A stretch of 64,000 nt of DNA from Natronorubrum halalkaliphilum (GTDB taxonomy: Archaea > Halobacteriota > Halobacteria > Halobacteriales > Natrialbaceae): NCBI RefSeq assembly GCF_009834785.1, contig NZ_WUYX01000053.1:134656-198655 (forward strand), written 5' to 3'. Positions 10,688 through 18,883 of this stretch are shown here, piece after piece. The position numbers and the translations under genes were made by a program. Numbering within the stretch: position 1 is the stretch's first letter; each line of letters starts with the position of its first letter. The notes below the pieces were generated by a model. It was not told the origin of the DNA. It ran no database searches and worked only from the letters and a program-made list of their open reading frames with translations.

Positions 10688-10769
10688 TCATACGGCCGCC
10701 TGTACGTCGGTACCGGCGTAACCACGACGTCCGTGGTTCTCCGGGAACTCGATACACCAGTCCGTATCA
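10688..10769. repeat. TGATACGG terminal-repeat element, copy 2
   Basis: Left arm TCATACGGCCGCCTGTA at 10688-10704 and right arm TACACCAGTCCGTATCA at 10753-10769 are imperfect inverted repeats. Between them is a hairpin AACCACG-ACGTC-CGTGGTT at 10720-10738. The terminal TGA of the right arm, read on the minus strand, is the stop codon of cofG. Confidence 0.65.
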
Positions 10770-11981
10770 GTCGGTAGTCTCGGTGGCCGACACGATTACC
10801 TCGTCCTCGAGCACCGCTCGATACCGCTCGCCGGACTCGGTATCGGCCTCGAGCGCCCGACGGATCGCCGGCGAAATCCACGTCCGATCCGCGTTCGGGT
10901 CGCGGTGGTCGGCTTCGCTCGCACCCGCACCTGCGGTCCCGTCTGCGGCCACGCCGTCGAACCCGTCGGTCCGCAGGTCGGCGGGCAGAAAGCGTTCGTA
11001 GACCGGTAACCGTTCACCGAGGGGGAGGTCGGCGGAGGCTGCGATCTCCTCGAGTTCGCGCAGCGCGGGCCACTTGTAGTCGGGGTTGATGTGGTCGTCC
11101 GTGATCGGCGACACGCCGCCGAGGTCGTCGACGCCGCAGTCGATCAGGTCGCGAGCGGGCGCGAGGTTCGGCGGCACCTGTACCGAAACCTCCTCGGGGA
11201 GGGCGACGCGGGCCATCGCCGTCGCCCGACGCATCGTCTCGAGGTCGGGCGAGCCGTCCGACCAGCGCTCGTTGTTCGCCACGGGCTGGACGATCACCTC
11301 CTGAATGTGGTCGTATCGCTCGTGCAACTCGCGAATTGCGAGCAGGCTCTCCGCGCGGTCGCGCCACGTCTCGCCGATGCCGACCAGAATCCCGGTCGTG
11401 AAGGCGACGTCGAGTTCGCCGGCGTTCCGGATGGTTCGCAGTCGCTGGCCCGGCGACTTCTTTCGGGGGCCGGCGTGAGCGCCGACCTCGGCGGTCGTCT
11501 CGAGCATCACGCCCATGCTGGCGTTGATGTCCGCGACGCGGGCCATCTGCTCGCGGGTCTGATCGCCCGGATTGGCGTGGGGCAACAGACCTTCCTCGAG
11601 GGCAACCTCGCAGGCCTCGCGCAGGTAGGTGTGGATCGAGTCGTGGCCCCACTCCTCGAGTTGGGCGTGAATCTCGGTGTAGCGGTCGTCGGGGTCATCG
11701 CCGAACGTAAAGAGCGCCTCCGTACAGCCCGCGTCGGCCCCGCGTTTGCAGATGTCGCGGACCTCCTCGAGGGTGAGCAGAGAGGCCTGGCCCGGTGCGT
11801 CGAAGTAGGTACAGTAGGTGCAGGTGTAGCGACACGCCGTGGTCAGCGGAACGAAGACGTTACGCGCGAAGGTCAGCGCTGGCGGCGCTTCGACGTCGGC
11901 GGGCGTGACGGAGAGCAGGTCGTCGGTCGCCGCGTCGTCGATCGCAATGTCGACACCGTACTCGCTCGCCCCGGGGAACAT
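10767..11981 (-). CDS. cofG: F0 synthase subunit 1 (7,8-didemethyl-8-hydroxy-5-deazariboflavin synthase)
   Basis: A 404-residue radical SAM partner of CofH in F420 chromophore synthesis. The motif CRYTCTYCTY (CxxxCxxC) is at about residues 48-57, followed by family segments GCTEALFTFGDDPDDRY, LLPHANPGDQT and GILVGIGETW. The start is the ATG at 11981, where similarity to CofG begins; the open frame upstream (to 12086) reads non-haloarchaeal residues. It lies 116 bases after cofC on the same strand, so cofC and cofG could form an operon. Its stop codon lies in a repeat arm. Confidence 0.94.
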   Translation of the reverse strand: MFPGASEYGVDIAIDDAATDDLLSVTPADVEAPPALTFARNVFVPLTTACRYTCTYCTYFDAPGQASLLTLEEVRDICKRGADAGCTEALFTFGDDPDDRYTEIHAQLEEWGHDSIHTYLREACEVALEEGLLPHANPGDQTREQMARVADINASMGVMLETTAEVGAHAGPRKKSPGQRLRTIRNAGELDVAFTTGILVGIGETWRDRAESLLAIRELHERYDHIQEVIVQPVANNERWSDGSPDLETMRRATAMARVALPEEVSVQVPPNLAPARDLIDCGVDDLGGVSPITDDHINPDYKWPALRELEEIAASADLPLGERLPVYERFLPADLRTDGFDGVAADGTAGAGASEADHRDPNADRTWISPAIRRALEADTESGERYRAVLEDEVIVSATETTD

Positions 11982-12097
11982 TACCTCGGGATCCCGTCGC
12001 TCGACACATAAGGGCTTCCTTCGGCCGAGGGTCACGTCGGTTTGGATTGGGACTGGTAACCATGGCGGTGACGAGCACCCCCGCAAAATAATCCTGC

Positions 12098-12781
12098 CTA
12101 ACTTTGGGTCGACTCCCCGACCCGAACGACGCCGACGCGTCCATCCTGGGTCTCGAGTTCGAACCCGAGCTCGCGAAGACGCGTCGGCGCGCAGTTGGTT
12201 TCGTTCCCGTGGATGAGCACTTCGACAAGGTCCTCGGGCTCGTCGATATCCGTTCCGAGGCGGAAGGAGTCGACGGTCTCGAGGCGGAGTCCGCGCTCGC
12301 GAGCGATGGCGCAGTGGTCCAGATACGACGCGCCGTGGTAGTCCACTCGAAACGCGGGATGGCGAACGACGAGCGCGTTCGTGCCGCCGCCTCGTCCCGG
12401 CGCGATGGTAACCTCGGCGTCGTCACCGTGTGCAAAGAGGGCCTCGAGCGTCTCGGGCGTCGTCAGCGCGAGATCGGCCATGACGACGGCGACGGGGTCG
12501 TCGTCTTCGGCGCTCGGAAGGCGGTCGTTGACCGCCTCGGTCAGTGGCCGGTCGTCCACGACGACCGAAACCGACTCGAGAACGCGGTCGTCGACTGTGA
12601 GTTCGGCCTCGAGATCGAACGGTGCCGTCGCCACTACCGTCGGCTCGTGGCCCGCCTCGACGACCGCACACAGGACGTCGGCGAGCATGGCTCGGGCGAC
12701 CGCCGAGCGCTCTACGGGCGACAGGACCGACTCGAGCCGCGTCTTCGGCTCGGTCGCGGCGAACGGGACGACGACGTGCAT
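12098..12781 (-). CDS. cofC: 2-phospho-L-lactate guanylyltransferase
   Basis: A 227-residue nucleotidyltransferase that activates the three-carbon unit (2-phospholactate, or a related acid) with GTP for attachment to F0 in F420 synthesis. The N-terminus MHVVVPFAATEPKTRLESVLS is the CofC form of the nucleotide-binding segment with the conserved KTRL. AVVMADLALTTPETL and PGRGGGTNALVV are the nucleotide- and metal-binding loops. It precedes cofG on the same strand, which strengthens the assignment. Confidence 0.93.
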   Translation of the reverse strand: MHVVVPFAATEPKTRLESVLSPVERSAVARAMLADVLCAVVEAGHEPTVVATAPFDLEAELTVDDRVLESVSVVVDDRPLTEAVNDRLPSAEDDDPVAVVMADLALTTPETLEALFAHGDDAEVTIAPGRGGGTNALVVRHPAFRVDYHGASYLDHCAIARERGLRLETVDSFRLGTDIDEPEDLVEVLIHGNETNCAPTRLRELGFELETQDGRVGVVRVGESTQS

Positions 12782-12971
12782 CGATCGGATCTAGTCAGGA
12801 CACGGGCAAAAACACGTCGGACTCGCGCGAAAGCGGATAGAGAAATCGTCTTTCGCGTTGGGGAGCGACGCCGAAACCCGTCCGTCGTCTCACACTATCG
12901 AACGACCACCATCGTGCCCCCCGACACGAGTGCGGTCGCTGGCGTCGTCGGGTGTCGAAAGAAGTGCGAGC

Positions 12972-14150
12972 CTAGAACAGCGGCTCGAGTTCGTCCTCGT
13001 CGTCTTCGACGAGTTCTTCGAGGTTCTCCTCGCTTTCGTCCTGGATATCGTCCATGTTGTCCTGTGCTTCGATGGCGACCTGCTGGAGGCGCTTGATCCG
13101 CGGCACGTTCGTCACGCCCGAAAGCAGGATTGCCGCGGCGACTTCCGGCTCCCCGCGGGGGAAGTCGCCACCGCGGACTTCCATGCTCCCGGTTTCCTCC
13201 TCGAGCCACTTCCGCCCGCGCTCGATGCCTTTCCGGTTGAGATACTCCGATGGACCGGAGAGCACGAGCAGGGCACGCTCGGTTCCCTCGATCTCACACG
13301 GTAGCGTCAGCCGGCCGAGTGCGGCCTTGCGAACGAGACTCGTGATGCGGTTGGTCGTGTTCGCCGCGTCGAGATCGTCGTCGCCGCCGGCGTCACCGGT
13401 AAACCGCGAGAGGAGGCCGCCGCTCGAGTTCATGTCGACCTCCTCGCTTGCAAAGCCGACCGTGGAGACACCACCACCCGAGAGGGTGTTGATGATCTCG
13501 GAGGAGTCGACGACGCTTTCTGCAACCTCCTGTCCGTCGCCGACCTCCCCGGCGCCGAAGAGGATGCCGAATCGGCGGACGATCTCCTCGTTGATCTGAT
13601 CGTACCCGCCTTCGACGGACTCGCCGGTCTGTCGCCACGAGTCGTTGTCGAAGACCATCAGATTGTCCACTTCGCGGACGAACGTCTGGAACGAGCGGGC
13701 TGCGTTAAGCGTATAGATGCCACCCTCGTCCGTTCCCGGCAGAACGCCGAGTCCGTAGACGGGGATGGTATAGATGCGTTTGAGGTGTTTTGCGAGGACG
13801 GGCGCACCACCCGATCCGGTCCCACCACCCATACCGGCGACGACCAGAAACGCATCGACCTCGTGGGTCGGAATCGCATCGATTGCGTTCTGGACCTCGT
13901 CGATGTCCTCTTCGGCGATTTCCGCGCCGAGTTCGTTGTCTGCACCCACACCGTGACCCTTGACGCGGGCCTGTCCGATGAGGACGCGATTCTCCTGTGG
14001 TATATTCTCGAGGCCGATCAGGTCCGCTTTCGCGGAATTAACAGCGATCGCCGCACGGACGATTCCGCTGTTCGTCCGATCGTCGTAATCGAGGAATCGA
14101 TCGACGATCTTGCCACCAGCCTGTCCGAATCCGATCATCGCCAGCTTCAT
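12972..14150 (-). CDS. cetZ: CetZ, tubulin-like cell-shape GTPase
   Basis: A 392-residue member of the CetZ branch of the FtsZ/tubulin superfamily. In haloarchaea CetZ proteins polymerise at the envelope and control cell shape and motility rather than division. The start MKLAMIGFGQAGGKIVDRF carries the first nucleotide loop. The tubulin signature GMGGGTGSGGAP is near residues 108-119, and GVLPGTDEGG and NDSWRQTGESVEGGYDQIN follow. The C-terminal tail is acidic (EENLEELVEDDEDELEPLF). It is transcribed alone from a long AT-rich upstream region. Confidence 0.95.
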   Translation of the reverse strand: MKLAMIGFGQAGGKIVDRFLDYDDRTNSGIVRAAIAVNSAKADLIGLENIPQENRVLIGQARVKGHGVGADNELGAEIAEEDIDEVQNAIDAIPTHEVDAFLVVAGMGGGTGSGGAPVLAKHLKRIYTIPVYGLGVLPGTDEGGIYTLNAARSFQTFVREVDNLMVFDNDSWRQTGESVEGGYDQINEEIVRRFGILFGAGEVGDGQEVAESVVDSSEIINTLSGGGVSTVGFASEEVDMNSSGGLLSRFTGDAGGDDDLDAANTTNRITSLVRKAALGRLTLPCEIEGTERALLVLSGPSEYLNRKGIERGRKWLEEETGSMEVRGGDFPRGEPEVAAAILLSGVTNVPRIKRLQQVAIEAQDNMDDIQDESEENLEELVEDDEDELEPLF

Positions 14151-14427
14151 TGTTTGTCAGGGGGCTCCGTTGGATTGGTACCAGAGTGATCAAGGACATA
14201 AGTCTTTTGTTGACGTGAATTTCTCGTCTCTTTTTTAGTCCCCGAAAACCGCCAGACTGCGGCGGATTTCATCGAATTTTTATGATCGATAAATCGACAC
14301 TTACCGTCGGATTTCCTGTTCTTATATTAATATTTGGGCCGAATAGTACACCCTTAAGTTAGCGGCGGTCCAGATCGTGTTTTTTCGGAGACAATTTGTG
14401 TGTGTTTCGAGCGTGACTCGAGCCCGG
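14151..14427. promoter_or_regulatory. Long AT-rich region upstream of cetZ
   Basis: This 277-base stretch holds no gene I can support. On the minus strand AAAGACTTATGTCC (about 14193-14207) lies 45-55 bases before the cetZ start and could be its TATA box, leaving a leader of about 25 bases. A second, unusually AT-rich block at 14275-14345 contains CTTATATTAATATTTGG, far lower in GC than its surroundings. It could be an upstream promoter, a regulator site or the promoter of a small RNA. Confidence 0.4.
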
Positions 14428-15348
14428 TCAGACGGATTTCGCTCGCGATTCGGGTCTCTCACGCGACCCCAGACCGAGGTACGCGCCGAGGGTCATCAGT
14501 TCGTCCTCGGTCACGTCGAACGCGACGACGTCGTTCGTGACGACGGTGTTGTTCAGTTCCAGCGCTCGAGCTTGATCCGGGCCAAAGGGAACGAACGGGA
14601 CGGGACCGACCGCTGCGAGCCCGAGTTTCGCAACTGCCATCGGGACCGAGACGATGGTGACCGACTTCCCCGCTGCGGCGTAGGCGAGTTCCGTCGCGTC
14701 CGCCAGCGTCACGATCTGCGGGCCGGCGATCTCGTAGGTTTCACCGACGTGAGTACCGTCCTCGAGCGCGGCCGCGAGCATCGGAACCAGGTCGCCGACC
14801 CAGATCGGCTGGAACCGCGTCTCGCCGCCGCCCGGCAGGCCCGTCAGGTAGGGGGTCGTCAACTGTTTGGTGAACTCGAGGAACTCGGCGCCGTCGCCGA
14901 AGACGACGGAGGGGCGGAAGATCGTCCACGCGAGGTGTGAGTCCCGGACGATGTCCTCGGCCTTCCCCTTCGTCTGGAGAAACGCCGTCGGTGCGTCCGG
15001 ATCCGCACCGAGTCCGCTCATCTGGACGAATCGATCGACGTCTCCGTCTTCGGCGGCCCGAACGAGATTCGCCGTGCCGCCGAGGTGGACGGTCTCGTGG
15101 TCGGTGTCGTTCGGCGGTTGGTACAGCGGCGAGAGCGAGACGAGGTTGACGACGGCGTCGTGGCCCGCGACGGTGTCGGCGATGGAGTCGTACGCGCTGA
15201 CGTTCCCCATGGCGCGGTCGACCCCCGCGGGAAGATCGCCGTCGCTGGGATCGCGAGCGAGCGCCGTCACGTCGTGGCCGCGGTCGTCGAGTTCCGTACA
15301 GAGATTCGTGCCGATAAAACCGGTGCCGCCTGCGACGAGGACCTTCAT
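14428..15348 (-). CDS. NDUFA9-like NAD(P)-binding SDR
   Basis: A 306-residue atypical short-chain dehydrogenase/reductase of the complex I NDUFA9-like type. The N-terminal MKVLVAGGTGFIGTNLC has the GxxGxxG dinucleotide loop. The segment FLQTKGKAEDIVRDSHLAWTIFRPSVVFG resembles the NDUFA9/YbjT lineage, where the usual catalytic YxxxK is changed. The role in haloarchaea is unproven. The start at 15348 is supported by the loop at the N-terminus and by a TATA box GCTATTTATC 27 bases upstream; the longer frame to 15462 is not used. Confidence 0.85.
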   Translation of the reverse strand: MKVLVAGGTGFIGTNLCTELDDRGHDVTALARDPSDGDLPAGVDRAMGNVSAYDSIADTVAGHDAVVNLVSLSPLYQPPNDTDHETVHLGGTANLVRAAEDGDVDRFVQMSGLGADPDAPTAFLQTKGKAEDIVRDSHLAWTIFRPSVVFGDGAEFLEFTKQLTTPYLTGLPGGGETRFQPIWVGDLVPMLAAALEDGTHVGETYEIAGPQIVTLADATELAYAAAGKSVTIVSVPMAVAKLGLAAVGPVPFVPFGPDQARALELNNTVVTNDVVAFDVTEDELMTLGAYLGLGSRERPESRAKSV

Positions 15349-15370
15349 ACGTCGGATATGACCACGCAGC

Positions 15371-15380
15371 GATAAATAGC
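15371..15380 (-). promoter_or_regulatory. TATA-box promoter of the SDR gene
   Basis: GCTATTTATC on the minus strand is centred 27 bases from the ATG at 15348, as expected for a leaderless haloarchaeal transcript. Confidence 0.6.
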
Positions 15381-15445
15381 TGATCGCCTCCGTGGTTTGG
15401 CACGCGACGATTCTCGACAGATAGTTGTAGCTCTCTCTACGAGGT

Positions 15446-16054
15446 GTGTCCATGCTGGTCACGCTCGAGGGACTGGACGGGAGCGGGAAAACGACGGTCT
15501 GGGAGGCGCTACGGGACGATTACCCCGAGGCCACGTTCACGCGGGAACCAACGAACGACTCCTGGTACGGCGACGCCGTCTACCGATCGATCGAAGACGA
15601 CGACGCCGACTCGCTCGCCGAACTCTTCCTCTACACCGCCGACCACGCCGACCACCTCTCGCGAAAGATCGAACCCACGCTCGAGCGCGGCGAACTCGTG
15701 ATCTCGGACCGCTACTCCGACTCCCGATTCGCCTACCAGGGCGCGACGCTCGCGGCGTCGGAACGCCACGAACTCGAGGATCCGCTCGAGTACGTCGTCG
15801 ACATTCACGCCCCGTTTTCGATCGAACCGGATCTGACGATCTACCTCGACGTCGACCCGGAAACCGCCGCGGAACGGGCGGGTGCGACGAACAAGTTCGA
15901 ACGCGCGGAGTACCTCGAGTCCGTGTCCGAGAACTACGAACGGCTCCTCGAGCGCGATCCGGAACGATTCGTTCGCGTCGACGCGAGTCGGAAGCCGGAT
16001 GCAGTCCTCGAACGGGTACGGGAAGCCCTGGCCGGCGCAATTCCCGACGCCTGA
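15446..16054 (+). CDS. tmk: Thymidylate kinase
   Basis: A 202-residue dTMP kinase, phosphorylating dTMP to dTDP for DNA synthesis. The P-loop GLDGSGKTT is at residues 9-17, the [12 protein letters not shown] segment binds the nucleotide near residue 92, and the lid region lies around [12 protein letters not shown]. The start is ambiguous: GTG at 15446 gives MSMLVTLEG and ATG at 15452 gives MLVTLEG; either places the P-loop correctly. It is divergent from the SDR gene. Confidence 0.92.
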   Translation: MSMLVTLEGLDGSGKTTVWEALRDDYPEATFTREPTNDSWYGDAVYRSIEDDDADSLAELFLYTADHADHLSRKIEPTLERGELVISDRYSDSRFAYQGATLAASERHELEDPLEYVVDIHAPFSIEPDLTIYLDVDPETAAERAGATNKFERAEYLESVSENYERLLERDPERFVRVDASRKPDAVLERVREALAGAIPDA

Positions 16055-16095
16055 CCGGCCGCGGGACGCGAGTCGGCGACGCGACATGACGAAAT

Positions 16096-16105
16096 CACTT
16101 TTACC
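16096..16105 (+). promoter_or_regulatory. Putative promoter of the E1-alpha gene
   Basis: CACTTTTACC is centred about 27 bases before the ATG at 16127, matching an archaeal TATA element with a leaderless transcript. Confidence 0.5.
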
Positions 16106-16126
16106 TGTCCGATACTCATCCCGCCC

Positions 16127-17200
16127 ATGCACCGGGTTATCGGCGAGCAGGATATCGAGCAGACGCGGTGGTCGGTAGACGACGCCCTCGCGTGTTACCG
16201 GGATCTGGTACGCACGCGGCGGTTCGACGAGCGAGCACTGGCCCTGCAACGGCGGGGCTGGATGAGCGGCTATCCGCCCTTCAAGGGACAGGAAGCCTCA
16301 CAGGTCGGGGCCGCCCACGCGCTGGCTGACGACGACTGGCTCGTCCCGACCTACCGATCGAACGCGATGCAGATCGCCTACGGCGTCCCGATGAGCGACA
16401 TCCTGCTCTTTCGGCGGGGCCACCCCGAGTACGTTTCGGACCACGACCTGAACGTGTTCCCGCAAGCGGTGCCGATCGCCACGCAGATCCCTCACGCGGC
16501 GGGGATCGGGATGGCGATGGAGTACGACGGCTCGACCGACCGCGGCGACGGTCGGGGTGACGGACACGCAGTCTGCTGTTACTTCGGCGACGGCGCGACC
16601 TCCGAAGGCGACTTTCACGAGGGACTCAATTTCGCCGGGGTCTTCGACGCCCCGGTCGTGTTCTTCTGTGAAAACAACCACTGGGCCATCTCGCTCCCTC
16701 GAGAGCGACAGACCGCCAGCGACACGATCGCCCAGAAAGCCGCGGCCTACGGCTTCGAGGGCGTGCGCGTCGACGGCAACGATCCGCTCGCCGTCCGGTC
16801 GGCCGTCGCGGACGCCCTCGAGTCGGCACGGAACGGAGACCCCGTCCTCGTCGAGAGTCTGACCTATCGGCAGGGTGCCCACACCACCAGCGACGATCCC
16901 TCGCGCTATCAGGACGAGCGGGAGGACCTTCCAGACTGGCGGACCGCGGATCCGCTCGAGCGATACGGGACCTACCTCCGCGAGCAGGGCGTGCTCGACG
17001 ACGAGTTCGTCAGCACCGTCGAGGCGGAGGCCGAAGCGGAACTCGACGAGGCGGTCGAGGTCGCCGAATCGACGCCGGAGCCGACCCTCGAGGACGTCTT
17101 CGAGCCCGTCTACGACGAACGACCGCCCCGGCTGACGGCACAGCAGCAGTGGCTCGAGGAGTTCACGGCCGACCGGGAGACGGAGGATCTCGAGCACTGA
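16127..17200 (+). CDS. 2-oxoacid dehydrogenase E1 component, alpha subunit (orphan)
   Basis: A 357-residue thiamine-diphosphate-dependent E1 alpha subunit of the pyruvate/branched-chain 2-oxoacid dehydrogenase type. The ThDP motif runs from GDGATSEGDFHEGLNFAG through VVFFCENNHWAIS (GDG...NN) around residues 150-185. YPPFKGQEASQVGAAHAL is the usual E1-alpha N-terminal segment. No beta, E2 or E3 gene is adjacent, so either the partner is elsewhere or this is one of the stand-alone haloarchaeal paralogues of uncertain substrate. The C-terminal third is acidic. Confidence 0.88.
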   Translation: MHRVIGEQDIEQTRWSVDDALACYRDLVRTRRFDERALALQRRGWMSGYPPFKGQEASQVGAAHALADDDWLVPTYRSNAMQIAYGVPMSDILLFRRGHPEYVSDHDLNVFPQAVPIATQIPHAAGIGMAMEYDGSTDRGDGRGDGHAVCCYFGDGATSEGDFHEGLNFAGVFDAPVVFFCENNHWAISLPRERQTASDTIAQKAAAYGFEGVRVDGNDPLAVRSAVADALESARNGDPVLVESLTYRQGAHTTSDDPSRYQDEREDLPDWRTADPLERYGTYLREQGVLDDEFVSTVEAEAEAELDEAVEVAESTPEPTLEDVFEPVYDERPPRLTAQQQWLEEFTADRETEDLEH

Positions 17201-17256
17201 ACGAGCCGCGTTCGACGGCGGTTCGGTTGGCGAAAGAAGGGGGAAACGAAACGTCT

Positions 17257-17487
17257 TCAGTCCATCGCGATGTATGTCTGCGTGTTCTCGACGCCGTCGA
17301 TCCCCTGAATCTGGGTCGCGGCGATGTTTTTGACCGCGGCCGGAGTCTCGACCTGCGCTTTCGCGATGATGTCGACGTCCCCCGCGACGATGTGGGCCGA
17401 TTGGACGCCCTCGATCGTCTCGATGCTGTCTCGGAGCCGATCCGCCTCGCCCGTGTTCGCCTTGATCATGACAAATGCCGTAACCAT
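17257..17487 (-). CDS. Stand-alone RAM (Lrp/AsnC ligand-binding) domain protein
   Basis: A 76-residue protein made only of the RAM domain that binds amino acids or other small ligands in Lrp/AsnC regulators; the DNA-binding helix-turn-helix is missing. MVTAFVMIKANTGEADRL opens the first strand, AHIVAGDVDIIAKAQV carries the conserved G-x-x-D loop, and it ends TQTYIAMD. Its ATG overlaps the TGA of trkA by one base (ATGA), so translation is probably coupled. A close paralogue lies divergently at 18329. Confidence 0.9.
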   Translation of the reverse strand: MVTAFVMIKANTGEADRLRDSIETIEGVQSAHIVAGDVDIIAKAQVETPAAVKNIAATQIQGIDGVENTQTYIAMD

Positions 17488-18206
17488 CAGTTGACACCTC
17501 CAGTGCCTGAGGTCGCGTCCGAGCCCGCGTTCGCGGCGGCTTTCCCCGGCGACTCGCCGACCAACAGCTGGCGCACCTCGCTCAACACGTCGAAGTCAGC
17601 GAGCACGACGAGTCGATCGCCGTCCTCAAGCGAGAGATCTTCGTCCGGAATGCCAAGCGGCTGGTCGTGCTTGCCGAAGGCGAGAACGGTCGCGTCGGCG
17701 GGCAGTTGCAGTTCGCTGATCGTGTAGCCGTTGACCGGGGCGCCGTTGGTGATCGTGAGTTCGACGACCTGTAAGTGCGGGGCGATGTCCGCGATCGCGC
17801 GAATCGTCCCACCGAGCAGGGCGTTTTTCGCGCCGATCGCGCCGAGCCGTTCGGGATAGATCACCTCGTCGACTTCGTCGGCGTACTCGCGGTAGATCTC
17901 CTCGCGGTAGGCTTCGTCGATCCGCATGATCGTCCGGCAACCGTAGTGGTTGGCGATCATACAGGCGGTGAAATTAACGTTCAGGTCGCCCGTCAGCGCA
18001 CCGAGAGCGTCGGCGTTCGTCACGTCGGCCGCCTCGAGGATCTCCTCGCGGGAGCCGTCGCCCTCGACGACGCTAAACTCCTGTGTGCGGGCGCGTCGGA
18101 TCTTCGACTCGTCCCGTTCGATCAGCGTCACCTCGTGGCCTTCATCGCGTAAGACGCGCGCGGTACGTAGGCCAACTCGTCCTGCCCCGATAATCACGAA
18201 CCGCAT
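17487..18206 (-). CDS. trkA: TrkA-type K+ transport regulator (RCK N and C domains)
   Basis: A 239-residue soluble protein with an RCK/KTN NAD(H)-binding domain (MRFVIIGAGRVGLRTARVL, GxGxxG loop, acidic strand end LIERDE) followed by a TrkA-C domain from about residue 140. Such proteins gate K+ uptake systems in response to nucleotides. No transmembrane TrkH-like subunit is next to it. It forms a translationally coupled pair with the RAM protein downstream. The ATG at 18206 puts the Rossmann strand at the N-terminus, and a TATA-like AAACTTATTG lies 27 bases upstream. Confidence 0.92.
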   Translation of the reverse strand: MRFVIIGAGRVGLRTARVLRDEGHEVTLIERDESKIRRARTQEFSVVEGDGSREEILEAADVTNADALGALTGDLNVNFTACMIANHYGCRTIMRIDEAYREEIYREYADEVDEVIYPERLGAIGAKNALLGGTIRAIADIAPHLQVVELTITNGAPVNGYTISELQLPADATVLAFGKHDQPLGIPDEDLSLEDGDRLVVLADFDVLSEVRQLLVGESPGKAAANAGSDATSGTGGVN

Positions 18207-18228
18207 GAACACGAGTACGCCCGCCCTC

Positions 18229-18300
18229 GTCAATAAGTTTGCCCCCGTATACCATGCCATTCGTTCGAACCGATCAGTCGGCCGGGCAAAGTTTTTAGTC
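18229..18300. promoter_or_regulatory. Divergent promoters between trkA and the second RAM gene
   Basis: On the minus strand AAACTTATTG (18231-18240) is centred 27 bases before the trkA ATG. On the plus strand AAAGTTTTTAGTC (18288-18300) lies 29-41 bases before the ATG at 18329. The two TATA boxes are back to back about 60 bases apart, allowing shared regulation. Confidence 0.55.
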
Positions 18301-18328
18301 GTGAGAAGCTGTACCACACTACCGACAG

Positions 18329-18559
18329 ATGGTTCACGCGTTTATCATGGTGAAAACAGCCGCTGGAAAGTCCGAGGGGCTCCTTACGTCGATTAGAGAC
18401 ATTGAAGCCGTCTCCGCCGCCCACATCGTCGCCGGCGCCTACGACATCATCGCGGAAATCGACGCCCCCGAGGTCTACGACGTTCTCGAGACCGTTTCTA
18501 CGAACGTGCAAGCGCTCGAGGGCGTGAGCGACACGAAGACGTACATCGCGATGGACTGA
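18329..18559 (+). CDS. Stand-alone RAM (Lrp/AsnC ligand-binding) domain protein, second copy
   Basis: A 76-residue paralogue of the RAM protein at 17257, the same length, sharing AHIVAGAYDIIAEI and the ending KTYIAMD. It lacks a DNA-binding domain and is divergent from trkA. Flanking of one TrkA by two such ligand-binding proteins suggests ligand-dependent control of K+ transport, which is inference from position only. Its TGA stop is the first three bases of a repeat arm. Confidence 0.9.
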   Translation: MVHAFIMVKTAAGKSEGLLTSIRDIEAVSAAHIVAGAYDIIAEIDAPEVYDVLETVSTNVQALEGVSDTKTYIAMD

Positions 18560-18641
18560 TACGGTTTACTGGAGTCAATGACCGCCGATCACCAGGGACG
18601 GGGTCGGTGATCGGCGGGAAATAGTTACAGCAATCCGTATG
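18557..18641. repeat. TGATACGG terminal-repeat element, copy 3
   Basis: Left arm TGATACGGTTTACTG at 18557 and right arm TTACAGCAATCCGTAT at 18625-18640 are inverted repeats. They enclose a perfect internal inverted repeat CCGCCGATCACC / GGTGATCGGCGG. The left arm's TGA is the stop codon of the RAM gene. The copy at 41919 is nearly identical over about 85 bases. Confidence 0.85.
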
Positions 18642-18883
18642 AGACCGAATTTTGCGCTGCGCGGGTTGCTGTGGACCGAACCCGCCCCAAGTTCGATTAC
18701 TCGCCTCCTCGCTTCCCGTCGACGCTCGCGTCGGCTCGAGCCTTTCGCTCGCCGGTGTGATACGCGTGGAACGGGTCGTCGATCATCGGCCGGTCGGAAT
18801 TTTGGCAAGGGCAGAACCGACAGCGTAACCGTTCGCCGCCGGTTGCGGCGCGAAAAAACTGCATCAATTACCCCGGGAGGGTA
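18642..18883. other. Intergenic stretch without a supported gene
   Basis: Together with the repeat element this makes a gap of more than 300 bases. The reading frames here are rich in Arg and Ser with no haloarchaeal acidic bias, so I call no gene. A short hairpin GCGGGTT...AACCCGC lies at about 18660-18684, just after the repeat. Confidence 0.5.
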
